64,000 bases of DNA from Allopusillimonas lactea (lineage in GTDB: Bacteria > Pseudomonadota > Gammaproteobacteria > Burkholderiales > Burkholderiaceae_B): the NCBI RefSeq assembly GCF_021653995.1, contig NZ_JAJJOZ010000005.1, positions 242,250 to 306,249 of the forward strand, given 5' to 3'. The notes beneath the pieces are model-generated. The model was not told the origin of the DNA. It made no database searches and saw only the letters and a list, made by a program, of their open reading frames with translations. Each line of letters begins with the position of its first letter. The stretch's first letter is position 1. Both the position numbers and the translations under genes were made by a program. Positions 8,875 through 16,882 of this stretch are shown here, one piece after another.

Positions 8875-9173
8875 GAAATACTGTGCTGCCTTGCTTTTGA
8901 AATCAATATTTTAGCTGTACCTGACGCCGCTGCAGGTGCGGCTATATTTACATCAGGGCGATGCTCGTCATGTTTGCGGAGCGCTTAGCCTCTTAGCCTT
9001 ATAGAATAAGCGGTGCTGGAACAAACCTTGCTGCCCAACCCCCCGATTCCGCTGAAAACACAAGCCGAAATACGATACACTATTCTTCTACTCTTATATA
9101 AGACTTGCTGTTTTTGGTTACCTAGACTTTTATCCCGCAGGCGCCGCGTCTGCGGAGCACAACTGGAGCATTC
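8875..9173. other. Intergenic region between DUF1841 gene and icd
   Basis: These 299 bases must hold the divergent promoters for the DUF1841 gene and icd. A pyrimidine-rich, AT-rich stretch lies near 9075-9130, and a GGAG ribosome-binding site precedes the icd start. I see no convincing -35/-10 pair and no open frame with coding character. Confidence 0.5.
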
Positions 9174-10430
9174 ATGTCCTATCAACACATCAAAGTCCCC
9201 GGCGAGGGTCAGAAGATTACGGTTAACGCCGATTTTTCCCTGAACGTACCGGATGAGCCTATTATTCCCTTCATCGAAGGCGACGGCACCGGCGCGGATA
9301 TTACCCCCGTCATGCTCAAGGTTGTCGACGCGGCGGTGAAGAAAGCCTACAACGGCAAGCGCAAGATCCACTGGATGGAAGTGTACGCCGGTGAAAAATC
9401 CACCAAGGTATACGGCCCCGACGTCTGGCTGCCCGACGAGACCCTGGAAGCGGTCAAGGATTACGTCGTGTCCATCAAGGGCCCGCTCACCACGCCCGTC
9501 GGCGGCGGCATCCGTTCGCTGAACGTCGCATTGCGCCAGCAGCTCGACCTGTATGTCTGCCTGCGCCCGATCCAGTATTTCAAGGGTGTGCCTTCACCCG
9601 TGCGCGAACCCGAAAAAACCAATATGGTTATCTTCCGTGAAAACTCGGAAGACATCTATGCCGGCATCGAATTCGAAGCCGAAAGCGCCAACGCCAAGAA
9701 GCTCATCGACTTCCTGCGCAACGAACTTGGCGTTACCAAGATTCGCTTCCCCGAAACGTCGGGCATCGGTGTCAAGCCTGTTTCGCGCGAAGGTACGCAG
9801 CGCCTGGTTCGCAAGGCCATCCAGTACGCCATCGACAACGACCGCGCTTCGGTCACGCTGGTGCACAAGGGCAACATCATGAAGTTCACCGAAGGTGGCT
9901 TCCGCGACTGGGGCTACGAACTGGCCCAGAAAGAATTCGGCGCCCAACTCATCGACGGCGGCCCGTGGTGCAAGTTCAAGAATCCCAAGACGGGTCGCGA
10001 GATCACGGTCAAGGATTCGATCGCTGACGCGTTCCTGCAACAGATCCTGCTGCGCCCGGCCGAATACGACGTCATTGCAACGCTCAACCTGAACGGCGAC
10101 TACGTCTCCGACGCACTGGCCGCGCAAGTGGGCGGCATCGGTATCGCCCCCGGCGCGAACCTGTCCGACTCCGTCGCCATGTTCGAAGCCACCCACGGCA
10201 CCGCACCCAAGTACGCTGGCAAAGATTACGTGAACCCCGGTTCCGAGATCCTGTCCGCCGAGATGATGCTGCGCCACATGGGCTGGACCGAAGCAGCCGA
10301 CTTGATCATCTCCAGCATGGAAAAATCCATCCTGTCCAAGAAGGTCACCTACGACTTCGCCCGCCTGCTCGAAGGCGCGACGCAAGTATCGTGCTCGGGC
10401 TTTGGCCAGGTGATGATCGACAACATGTAA
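9174..10430 (+). CDS. icd: NADP-dependent isocitrate dehydrogenase
   Basis: This 418-residue protein is a full-length prokaryotic-type isocitrate dehydrogenase, which converts isocitrate to 2-oxoglutarate with NADP+ reduction in the TCA cycle. The substrate-binding segment GGGIRSLNVALRQ carries the Ser that is phosphorylated by AceK in E. coli, and the ENSEDIYAGIEF and NLNGDYVSDALAAQVGG motifs hold metal and substrate ligands. It is cytoplasmic and a homodimer in known relatives. A clear terminator follows, and an integrase gene begins 171 bp downstream, so icd marks the left edge of the integrated island. Confidence 0.98.
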   Translation: MSYQHIKVPGEGQKITVNADFSLNVPDEPIIPFIEGDGTGADITPVMLKVVDAAVKKAYNGKRKIHWMEVYAGEKSTKVYGPDVWLPDETLEAVKDYVVSIKGPLTTPVGGGIRSLNVALRQQLDLYVCLRPIQYFKGVPSPVREPEKTNMVIFRENSEDIYAGIEFEAESANAKKLIDFLRNELGVTKIRFPETSGIGVKPVSREGTQRLVRKAIQYAIDNDRASVTLVHKGNIMKFTEGGFRDWGYELAQKEFGAQLIDGGPWCKFKNPKTGREITVKDSIADAFLQQILLRPAEYDVIATLNLNGDYVSDALAAQVGGIGIAPGANLSDSVAMFEATHGTAPKYAGKDYVNPGSEILSAEMMLRHMGWTEAADLIISSMEKSILSKKVTYDFARLLEGATQVSCSGFGQVMIDNM

Positions 10431-10460
10431 TCGGTTCTGATCTGATACATTGAAGTCCAG

Positions 10461-10496
10461 AAAAGCCCCGTTCTCATAGGAGGATGGGGCTTTTTT
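10461..10496 (+). terminator. Rho-independent terminator after icd
   Basis: Arms AAAAGCCCC (10461-10469) and GGGGC plus T run (10486-10496) form a stem with a 16-nt loop, 31 bp after the icd stop. The six-T tail makes it a good intrinsic terminator. Confidence 0.8.
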
Positions 10497-10537
10497 CTGT
10501 CCGTATCAATCTGGGTTGATCGAGATGGGTCAACTTG

Positions 10538-10604
10538 TTTTGGGGCCATGGTTTGGTGCCACAGGTGGTAATATGGCCCCAAAATTTTTTCACATGGCCC
10601 CATG
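10538..10604. promoter_or_regulatory. Inverted-repeat operator-like site before the integrase
   Basis: TTTTGGGGCCAT (10538-10549) and ATGGCCCCAAAA (10573-10584) form a perfect 12-bp inverted repeat. A third copy of the core, ATGGCCCCATG, lies at 10594-10604 and contains the integrase start codon. The arrangement suits a regulator or integrase-arm site controlling integrase expression or recombination. The protein that binds it is not known. Confidence 0.45.
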
Positions 10605-11813
10605 CCCCGTACATTCACATATTCTCTCCGTGTAGCCGCCATTGAGGCGGCAAAACCCAAAGACAAAACCTATGTGTTGACCGACGGCGGCGGCCTTCAT
10701 ATTGATGTGCTGCCTTCTGGCACGAAGGTGTGGCGCTATAAATATCACTTTGGCGGCCGGCGCGACAAAATCACTATCGGTCGCTATCCGGCTATTTCGT
10801 TGAAGCAGGCCAGGCAGATTCACGAGGCTTTGCAGGCTGCTGTGGAGCAGGGCGGCGATCCCAAGGAACTTGAATTTGCCGGTTTTGTCGGAACGCGTGT
10901 CAAACCCGCCGGGCCAACGTTTAAGGCGTATGCCCGGCAATGGGTGGACGAAACACTGTTTTACCGTTCAGCGGCTTATCGTGTTCAGCAATTGCGCTGG
11001 CTGGAGTCCTATGTTTTCGGCAAGATCGGCGCTATGCCCTTGAGCTCGGTGCAGCCTAAGCAAATTCTTGAAATTCTGGATGAGCTGCGGCCGACGCCTA
11101 CCACTGCTGAAGGCGTGCGATCCCTGATCCAGAGAATTTACAATTACGCGATTCGCAATCTGCAGGCTGAATCCAACCCGGCCTTGATGGTGCGTGGTGC
11201 GGTGTCAGTGCCGAAGCGCACCCATCATCGCCACCTGTTGGAACCGGAGCTTGCCCGATTCTGGCGCTTGATTCCTCGCCAAGGCGCTCATTTCACCACT
11301 CAGGCAGCTACGCAGCTGCTGGTATATACGATGGTTCGTAAAGGCGAGCTGATCCGCAGCCGTTGGGGTGAGTACGACCTTGATGCTGCTATTTGGGATA
11401 TCCCAGCTGAGCGCATGAAGATGCGCAAACGCCATCGCGTATTTCTGTCGCGTCAGGCGGTGGAGTTGCTGCGCCTTGTGCATACCATGACAGGACATCA
11501 GGAATACGTTTTTCCATCTATCTTCACGGCGAGTGGCCGTGTGGCGCCGATGAGTGACGTCAGTCTGAACCATTTCTTCAAGCGCATGGACTTTGGTGTG
11601 CCTGACTTTTCTCCGCATGGTATTCGCGGAACAACTGCTACCTTGCTGCGCGAGCATGGCATCCGTTCGGAGGTGGTGGAATTGCTCCTGTCTCACGCGC
11701 CCAGAGGGCAGGTTGAAACGGCCTACAATCATGCGGAGTTGGCTGAGGAGCGTAAACAAGCATTGCAGTTTCTGGCGGACTATCTGGATAAGCTCTCTCA
11801 GATTCCGGACTGA
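10602..11813 (+). CDS. Tyrosine-type site-specific integrase
   Basis: This 403-residue protein is a phage/ICE-type tyrosine recombinase of the DUF4102 group. The N-terminal arm-binding domain (residues 1-95, with the TDGGGLHIDVLPSG strand) is followed by a core-binding helical domain and a catalytic domain. The catalytic set is complete: R246 (VRKGEL), H339 and R342 (HGIR), H365 (LLSHAP) and nucleophile Y375 (AYNH). It would integrate and excise the island that starts here. The gene begins 171 bp after icd, with the start codon inside a repeated GGCCCC motif. No tRNA gene is present, so the attachment site is probably near the icd 3' flank. Confidence 0.95.
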   Translation: MPRTFTYSLRVAAIEAAKPKDKTYVLTDGGGLHIDVLPSGTKVWRYKYHFGGRRDKITIGRYPAISLKQARQIHEALQAAVEQGGDPKELEFAGFVGTRVKPAGPTFKAYARQWVDETLFYRSAAYRVQQLRWLESYVFGKIGAMPLSSVQPKQILEILDELRPTPTTAEGVRSLIQRIYNYAIRNLQAESNPALMVRGAVSVPKRTHHRHLLEPELARFWRLIPRQGAHFTTQAATQLLVYTMVRKGELIRSRWGEYDLDAAIWDIPAERMKMRKRHRVFLSRQAVELLRLVHTMTGHQEYVFPSIFTASGRVAPMSDVSLNHFFKRMDFGVPDFSPHGIRGTTATLLREHGIRSEVVELLLSHAPRGQVETAYNHAELAEERKQALQFLADYLDKLSQIPD

Positions 11814-12046
11814 TCCCTGGCGAGGGCCTGTATATCAGCAAGTCGCCAAACGACGGTTCGGCCGCCTATCTTGATGCCAGGAGGCACTAAGCCTCGTTTG
11901 ACCCATTCGTACCATGTCGATCTACTGATTGGCAGAATTCCGGGGCGTCCTGTTCTCGGGTCACGGCAGATTTCTGGTACTCGAACCATCGTGTCGGCAG
12001 AGTAATTAGCACTTGCCTGCGGGGTGGTGGGTTGGAGAGTGGTCAT
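11798..12046 (-). CDS. AlpA-type HTH regulator / excisionase
   Basis: This 82-residue protein carries a MerR/AlpA-type winged helix: RSTWYEWVKRGLVPPGIKIG, then TVVWRLADIQ. AlpA proteins are small activators or excisionases that control integrase and excision of prophage-like islands. I took the ATG at 12046 because AAAGGA lies 8 bases upstream. The 3' end overlaps the integrase 3' end by 16 bp on the opposite strand. It is the usual regulator paired with this integrase type. Confidence 0.85.
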   Translation of the reverse strand: MTTLQPTTPQASANYSADTMVRVPEICRDPRTGRPGILPISRSTWYEWVKRGLVPPGIKIGGRTVVWRLADIQALARDQSGI

Positions 12047-12091
12047 GAGCAATCCTTTGGCAGAGCGGGAACTCAGTTTGATTCAAGTTGG

Positions 12092-12340
12092 TCAGCTGGC
12101 TGTTGCCTGATTGCGTTCAATCAGCGCATGCACGCTTTCTGCCGTGATCCCGCTGGAGCGTTTTCCTATCTTGATAAGGACAAGCTGGCCTTCTTTGGCC
12201 AGCCGGTAGATGGTGGAGCGCGATACACCCAGCTTCGCCTCAGCGGTAGGGATTCGATAGAGAAGCGCGTCGTCGGCTTGTTGTTCTTGTTGTCCGGCTG
12301 GCCGGTGGCCGAAGACAGTGGGTGTTGCCTGTTCCTTCAT
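12092..12340 (-). CDS. Second small HTH (excisionase-type) protein
   Basis: This 82-residue protein has an excisionase/AlpA-like helix-turn-helix in its C-terminal half: TAEAKLGVSRSTIYRLAKEG followed by a short wing (LIKIGKRSS). The N-terminal 28 residues are polar. The frame stays open upstream to 12625, but the ATG at 12340 has an excellent ribosome-binding site (GGAGG) and the extension looks non-coding. It is 45 bp upstream of the AlpA gene on the same strand, so the two probably form an operon controlling island excision. Confidence 0.75.
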   Translation of the reverse strand: MKEQATPTVFGHRPAGQQEQQADDALLYRIPTAEAKLGVSRSTIYRLAKEGQLVLIKIGKRSSGITAESVHALIERNQATAS

Positions 12341-13011
12341 GTGTTCCTCCGTTAGACCTTGGGAAGCACCCTGGGTGCCAGGATGCTTTCCAAAGCCGGC
12401 GCTGTCTGCGCCGTTGAGTCCTGCCCGCCAAGATGCCACGATGGGGGCCGGGTGCTTTGATCGTTCCCGGCAGCGCCCGCCGCTGGCTCCGCTGCCGCTG
12501 CTGCGGTTCGTCGGGATGCTGGGAACTGCGGTCTTTGCCGCTGTCATCGACGGATTACGCGCCATCCATCGAATGTGGCCTGCCTTTGGCAGAGCCGGCG
12601 TCCGTGTGAACGGATCGTCATTCACGCCTTCCGGTTAGCACCAGTCGCTACCGGCCCGGAAGGGGAATGGTTTTTCACCTGCTTTACTCCTACCCAGGTG
12701 CTTGTCGCCCCGCACGAAGCTGACGACACGGGTAGCCGCGCACTCGCACCGTTCACGGAGAACAGGGCGCGGTATTTATCGGTGTTTTGTTGTTAAAGAG
12801 CAGGGTTGTTGTAATCATTACGCATGTATTGCGCGGGGTCAATACGCAAGTAATAATTAAAAGTCATATGGTCATGGAATTTATTGCCAATATGGCCCAT
12901 GGTTATGTGAAATGACACGACAAGATGCACTCTGGCCCGTTGGGAGAGAGTGTGTGGTGGCGCAAAATTTGTTGTTTTTTTCTTGTCCTGGCAAGGGTAG
13001 GAGATCAGGCT
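12341..13011 (-). other. 670-bp leader region upstream of the alpA-type operon, possible structured RNA
   Basis: No gene with coding character is seen here. A strong imperfect hairpin lies at 12627-12663, with outer arms CCTTCCGG / CCGGAAGG and a second pairing of GGTTAGC with GCTACC inside it. Near 12835-12860 an AT-rich stretch has the inverted repeat GTATTG / CAATAC and may contain the promoter. The position, between an integrase/alpA module and its XRE regulator, is where the published int-alpA RNA motif occurs in proteobacterial islands; I could not run a covariance search to confirm this. Confidence 0.4.
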
Positions 13012-13368
13012 TCAGACTTCCGTGTCAGGATCGTTGCCTGTCTTCACCTGATGCTTGGAGACTTTCATTTGTATATAGTCGCCAATGTCTTCAAGCACGA
13101 GTGGGGGTAGCGTGGCCACCTCGCTCATTGGGGTAGTCCATGGCCACTGAACCTCAAACATTTCCCCTTGGCCTGTCAAAAGCCATTCGATCCGCAGCCC
13201 GAGTACGAGAGCAAGCCAGATGATATGGCGCGAGGTTTCGCTACGACCGTTCTCTATATGGGCAATGGTGCCTTGAGTCAGGGGCGGATCGAGCAAGTTG
13301 GCAAGGGCCTCTTGCGTGAGGCCGCGTTGAATACGCGCAGTACGGAGGCGTTTGCCTATGCTGCTCAT
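13012..13368 (-). CDS. XRE-family transcriptional regulator
   Basis: This 118-residue protein has an N-terminal helix-turn-helix of the Cro/C1 type (residues 8-60: RTARIQRGLTQEALANLL, then GTIAHIENGRSETS). The C-terminal half is short and without a recognisable peptidase domain. It is placed upstream of the integrase/AlpA module and likely represses excision or transfer genes. Two direct repeats lie just upstream of its start and may be its operator. Confidence 0.88.
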   Translation of the reverse strand: MSSIGKRLRTARIQRGLTQEALANLLDPPLTQGTIAHIENGRSETSRHIIWLALVLGLRIEWLLTGQGEMFEVQWPWTTPMSEVATLPPLVLEDIGDYIQMKVSKHQVKTGNDPDTEV

Positions 13369-13672
13369 GATTTGCCAGGGCCCAGAGATTTTTCAGCGGT
13401 TAGATACATTATGACAGAGGCCTGATTCGAAGTATGACAGAACATAATAATACCTGACTATTATTTTAAGGGCGAAGGAATCGGCCGTTGCTCCATTGTG
13501 GCAGGTGTTGATACGTAGTGGAACGCATGTTTACCATGCTTTGACATTGTTAAGCACGATTGAGGCCTGACCATCTCACACACCAGCGTGATTATTTGGG
13601 CGTTATTGAGTCTCTGCTGGGCAGTCGATGCAGTTCACGGTTCGCCGATCACTCATCCCTAACGGAGCGGTT
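13369..13672. other. Intergenic region between the XRE gene and the IS256 fragment
   Basis: No gene is supported. The part next to the XRE start carries TATGACAGA twice (13410-13418 and 13433-13441), 23 bp apart or about two helical turns, and then AATAATA / TATTATT as an inverted repeat near 13447-13467. The remaining 200 bases to the IS256 end show nothing recognisable. Confidence 0.45.
13410..13441 (-). promoter_or_regulatory. Direct-repeat operator candidate for the XRE gene
   Basis: TATGACAGA occurs twice with a 23-bp period, 42-73 bp upstream of the XRE start codon. Same-face spacing and placement suggest autoregulation by the XRE protein. Confidence 0.35.
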
Positions 13673-14164
13673 GAGCCTATCCGTAATTTTGTGGGTGAGG
13701 CATATCATAGGGGTTAAAAACCATGGATATGCCAATGAAGAAGAAGCGTACTGTTGCCGCTCAGGCAGCTGCCCGTGGGCCGTTGCCTGATCTACCCACA
13801 GAGCTGCTCGATGAGCTGGTCAAGGGGCCGATGACGGCTTCGGAAGTCCAGGATCTCATGCTGGCGTTCAACAAGGCGATCATCGAACGGGCCATGGGTG
13901 CAGAGATGAACATGCACCTTGGCTACCGGCCCGGTGAAGCCAAGCCACCAGAACAGGCCAACGAGCGCAACGGTGCCAGCGGCAAAACGATCATTACGGA
14001 TCGCGGCCCCGTGCGGGTGGATATTCCCCGAGACCGCGATGGCAGCTTTGAACCCGTTCTGATCCCGAAGCACGAGCGCCGATTTACCGGCTTTGATGAA
14101 CGCATCATCGCTATGTATGCCCGGGGCATGAGCGTGCGCGAGATTCAGGGATTCCTGGCCGAGA
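13673..14164 (+). mobile_element. IS256-family element, left copy, 5' fragment
   Basis: From 13673 to 14164 the sequence matches the reverse complement of 24870-25361 with only two base differences that I can find. The shared segment starts at GAGCCTATCCG, which I take as the outer terminal inverted repeat, and includes the first 147 or so codons of the transposase (start 13723). Identity stops at 14164 and unrelated sequence follows, so the copy is cut internally. It faces the right copy in inverted orientation. Confidence 0.85.
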
Positions 14165-14190
14165 CCTCAATGAGAAAATTCTACTTCTGA
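13723..14190 (+). pseudogene. IS256-family transposase, N-terminal fragment
   Basis: The reading frame encodes 155 residues: about 147 of an IS256-type mutator transposase and then an unrelated tail (TSMRKFYF). The native protein is over 400 residues, and the three catalytic acidic residues (DDE) all lie beyond the break, so this piece cannot be active. It differs from the right copy by one residue (V versus A in FEPVLIPKHE). Confidence 0.88.
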
Positions 14191-14288
14191 ATGCACCGCT
14201 TTTGCGGGGGGATTACCCTATTTGCCGCTTCAACGATTTGCCTGGCGTTCGCCTGGCCGGGTGGCGGCTGGTGCAGCACAAACCGTAA
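14166..14288 (+). pseudogene. C-terminal remnant of an unrecognised protein
   Basis: Directly after the IS256 break a frame reads 40 codons to a TAA, with protein-like composition (RGDYPICRFNDLPGV, then AGWRLVQHKP). I do not recognise the family. It looks like the end of a gene whose start was removed by the rearrangement at 14164. Confidence 0.35.
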
Positions 14289-14301
14289 ACTTACGATCGC
14301 T

Positions 14302-14963
14302 ATGGCAGAACTACAAAGCACAGAAAATCACATTCAATCCCTCCCGGAGATGGTGTATCAACGGTTGCGTAGCGGTGTCCTGAAGGGCGAGTTCCCGCCC
14401 GGCCAGATCCTGCGCCAGGAAGAGCTTGCACAACGTTTCGGCTCCAGCAGGGTCCCTTTACGGGAAGCCATGACCAGGCTGGAAACGGAAGGCTTGCTTG
14501 AGTTGAGGCCGCGGCGAGGCTATGCGGTCATTTCCCTTGAGCCAGAGGAGATACAGGAAATCTTTGCCCTTCTCGCGATTGTCGAGGGACACGCGGGGGC
14601 GGCTGCCGCGCTCGCGCGGACAAAGACATCAAGGCGGTGAAAGCCTTGTTGCTCAAGATGGAGAAGGTAAGCATTTCAACTCCGGAAAAGGCCAATCAAT
14701 GGCTGGAGCTGAATTCCGCATTCCACGAAAGAATTTTTTCTTGCGCGGGCTTGCGGCATGTGTCGCGTGTTGCCTTCATGCTGCGCGATATGGTCGAGCC
14801 CTACATCCGCATCGAGATAAGCCTGACCATGGATGTCGCCGAAGCGGAAGTGGAGCATTGCCAGATATTCGATGCCTTGGTGGATGGCGATTCGGAACGC
14901 CTTGGCGATCTCAGCAAAATCCATTGTGAATATACCGCTGCGCGACTGATCAAGATGTTGTAG
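14302..14963 (+). pseudogene. GntR/FadR-family regulator, frameshifted
   Basis: Frame 1 from the ATG at 14302 gives the winged helix (YQRLRSGVLKGEFPPGQ, then RVPLREAMTRLETEGLL) and the beginning of the FCD ligand-binding domain, and stops at 14640. The rest of the FCD domain continues in the next frame to 14963 (KALLLKMEKVS onward, including NSAFHERIFSCAG). The shift lies near 14615-14625 and fits one inserted base. The intact product would be about 220 residues. It probably controlled the adjacent catabolic genes. A sequencing error is the alternative explanation. Confidence 0.85.
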
Positions 14964-14967
14964 CAGG

Positions 14968-15025
14968 GGGGTCGGACCCCAGGGTCTGATGTTTCGGGGT
15001 CAGACCTCGCATGGGGTCTGACCCC
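14968..15025. repeat. GGGGTCAGACCCC palindromic repeat, copy 1
   Basis: Contains GGGGTCGGACCCC (14968-14980), a decayed GGGGTCAGACCTC (14996-15008) and GGGGTCTGACCCC (15013-15025). The last two form one long hairpin. It lies between convergent ends of the GntR and response-regulator genes and may act as a bidirectional terminator. Confidence 0.85.
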
Positions 15026-15039
15026 ATCGCGGATGAACC

Positions 15040-15675
15040 TCAATCGATCAGCTTGTGCCTGAGCGCATACTGCACAAGCTCCGCGTTGTTGCCGAGGTTG
15101 AGCTTTTGCATGATGCGGCTGCGGTAGGTGCTTACAGTCTTGACGCTCAGGAACAGCTGCGTGCCGATGTCGGTAAGCCGTTGGCCTTTTACGATGAGCA
15201 TCATGATCTCGAACTCGCGAGAAGACAGCTTGGCCTGGGGCGCCTCTTCGGCATCGTCGGATCGGCTGTGCCGAAGGACCCGATCGAGTATCTCGGCGGG
15301 AAAATACTTGCTGCCCGCTGCCACCCTGCGTATGCACGTAACCAATTCGTGGAAGTCCATGTCCTTGGCGATGTAGCCGCTGGCGCCCGCGTCGAGGGCG
15401 CGTAAAGCATAGGTTTCGGCCGGATACATGCTCAGGATGATGACGGGAAGGGCGGGCTTTTCAGCCTTGATGGAAGGAAGGATATCCAGCCCGCTCCTGC
15501 CTTTCATGTTGATGTCCAGCAGCACCACGTCGATAGGCGTGGTGCGCAGGCACAGCAGGGCCTCGCCCGCGTCAGCGGTTTCCGCGGCGACGCGCAGGTC
15601 GTTTTCCTCGTGAAGCAGGCGCTTCAAGCCATCGCGGAAAATAGTGTGATCGTCAACGAGGAGTATGCTTACCAT
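15040..15675 (-). CDS. NarL/FixJ-family response regulator
   Basis: This 211-residue protein has a receiver domain with acidic pair D8-D9, phospho-acceptor D54 (VVLLDINMKG) and a conserved Lys in YIAKDMDF, and a LuxR-type helix-turn-helix at about residues 148-195 (LSSREFEIMMLIVKG). The start ATG at 15675 fits the receiver beginning (MVSILLVDDH); the frame is open further upstream but without domain content. It is 13 bp after the Bug gene on the same strand, and a cognate HisKA_3-type kinase is divergently encoded at 16883. Together they likely sense the substrate of the neighbouring catabolic genes. Confidence 0.93.
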   Translation of the reverse strand: MVSILLVDDHTIFRDGLKRLLHEENDLRVAAETADAGEALLCLRTTPIDVVLLDINMKGRSGLDILPSIKAEKPALPVIILSMYPAETYALRALDAGASGYIAKDMDFHELVTCIRRVAAGSKYFPAEILDRVLRHSRSDDAEEAPQAKLSSREFEIMMLIVKGQRLTDIGTQLFLSVKTVSTYRSRIMQKLNLGNNAELVQYALRHKLID

Positions 15676-15688
15676 GGTGTCCCAGAGG

Positions 15689-16681
15689 CTAACCCGCGCG
15701 CGGCACGTCGAGCGCTTTGAGAATACGGGCTTCACTATCGACGGATTCCGTTGCGAACTGGCGGAATTGTTCGCCGTTCATATACTGCGGAGTCATGTCG
15801 AACTTCTTCAGATTTTCGAGGAAAGCGGCTTGCTGCATGGCCTTTTGGAAGCCGTCGTGCAATGCTTGAACCACTTGCTGCGGTGTTCCTTTGGGGGCGG
15901 CGAGGCCCCACGGCGACGTTTGTACCATATCGATACCGACTTCGCGCAATGTCGGTACGCTGGGAAAACGCTCGACCCGCTTGTCCGACCAGATCACCAG
16001 CAAGCGCATCTTGCCCGACTCGACATACGGTACCCAGGATGAGGCATCCGCGACCGACATTATATGGCCTCCCAACAGCGCTGGAATGGCGTCCGCCACA
16101 CCCTTGTAAGGCACATGCGTCAATTGAATGCCCAGCTGGCGGGAAATCTGCTCCATGGTCAGGTGTTGAGTCGTCAGGGTGCCTACTGTGCCGTAGGTGA
16201 GTTCGCCAGGATGCTTTTTCGCATACTCGACATACTGTTCGAAGGTTTGGATCGGGGACGATTCCGGAACGACCAAGCCCCAGGTGAACCCGGTAATCCG
16301 GATGACATATTCCAGATCCTTCACCGGATCCCAGTTGATCTTGGTCGTGTAGGGCAACCGGTATACACTCATTGGAATGATTCCGATCGTGTACCCATCG
16401 GGCCGAGCATTTTGCAATTGATGCCCGGGAAGAACGCCGCCGGCTCCGGGCTTGTTCTCGACAATGACGGGCTGACCGAAAATCTTGGATGCTTCCTCTG
16501 CCAGTGAACGGACCACCACATCAGTAACGCCGCCCGCGGTGAATCCGACCAGGATCCGGATGGGCTGTTGCGGAAAGGCCTCGGCGGCCAAGGCGTTGCT
16601 CAACATGCCGGGTATCGAGGAAGCGGCGAGAGCCGCGCCCAGGCTCAGGCTGCTCTTGCTAAGAAAATCGCGTCGGTTCAA
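15689..16681 (-). CDS. TctC/Bug-family solute-binding protein
   Basis: This 330-residue protein is a periplasmic binding protein of the tripartite tricarboxylate transporter (Bug) family. It begins with a twin-arginine-like signal (NRRDFLSKSS and a hydrophobic stretch ending NALA). The family signature follows: PIRILVGFTAGGVTDVV, NKPGAGG, HVPYKGVADAIPALLGG. Bug proteins bind carboxylates. No TctA/TctB membrane partner is in the window. It is co-directional with the response regulator and divergent from the kinase, an arrangement seen where Bug proteins act as the extracytoplasmic sensor of a two-component system. Confidence 0.93.
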   Translation of the reverse strand: MNRRDFLSKSSLSLGAALAASSIPGMLSNALAAEAFPQQPIRILVGFTAGGVTDVVVRSLAEEASKIFGQPVIVENKPGAGGVLPGHQLQNARPDGYTIGIIPMSVYRLPYTTKINWDPVKDLEYVIRITGFTWGLVVPESSPIQTFEQYVEYAKKHPGELTYGTVGTLTTQHLTMEQISRQLGIQLTHVPYKGVADAIPALLGGHIMSVADASSWVPYVESGKMRLLVIWSDKRVERFPSVPTLREVGIDMVQTSPWGLAAPKGTPQQVVQALHDGFQKAMQQAAFLENLKKFDMTPQYMNGEQFRQFATESVDSEARILKALDVPRAG

Positions 16682-16882
16682 GGTAGTCTCCTGCTTAAAG
16701 ATGAAAGGCGGATCGCCGGTTCTTTTATTGCCAAGGGGTTATGGATTACTCTATGGCAGTGTAGACAAGGTCCCGCGCCGAACGCAGTCAGAAGGCGCTG
16801 AATGCGAAGTCAGTTTATTCCTACACCGATGCGTTCTTTTCGACATTCGGTGTTCACTCTTTCCATGCTTCCAGAAGGTCCC

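Noticed and set aside
10431..10601. tRNA gene as integration site
   Set aside because: No cloverleaf or T-loop motif is seen near the integrase, so a tRNA attachment site is not supported.
12341..12625. N-terminal extension of the second HTH protein
   Set aside because: The frame is open to 12625, but the ATG at 12340 has an excellent GGAGG site and the extension lacks coding character.
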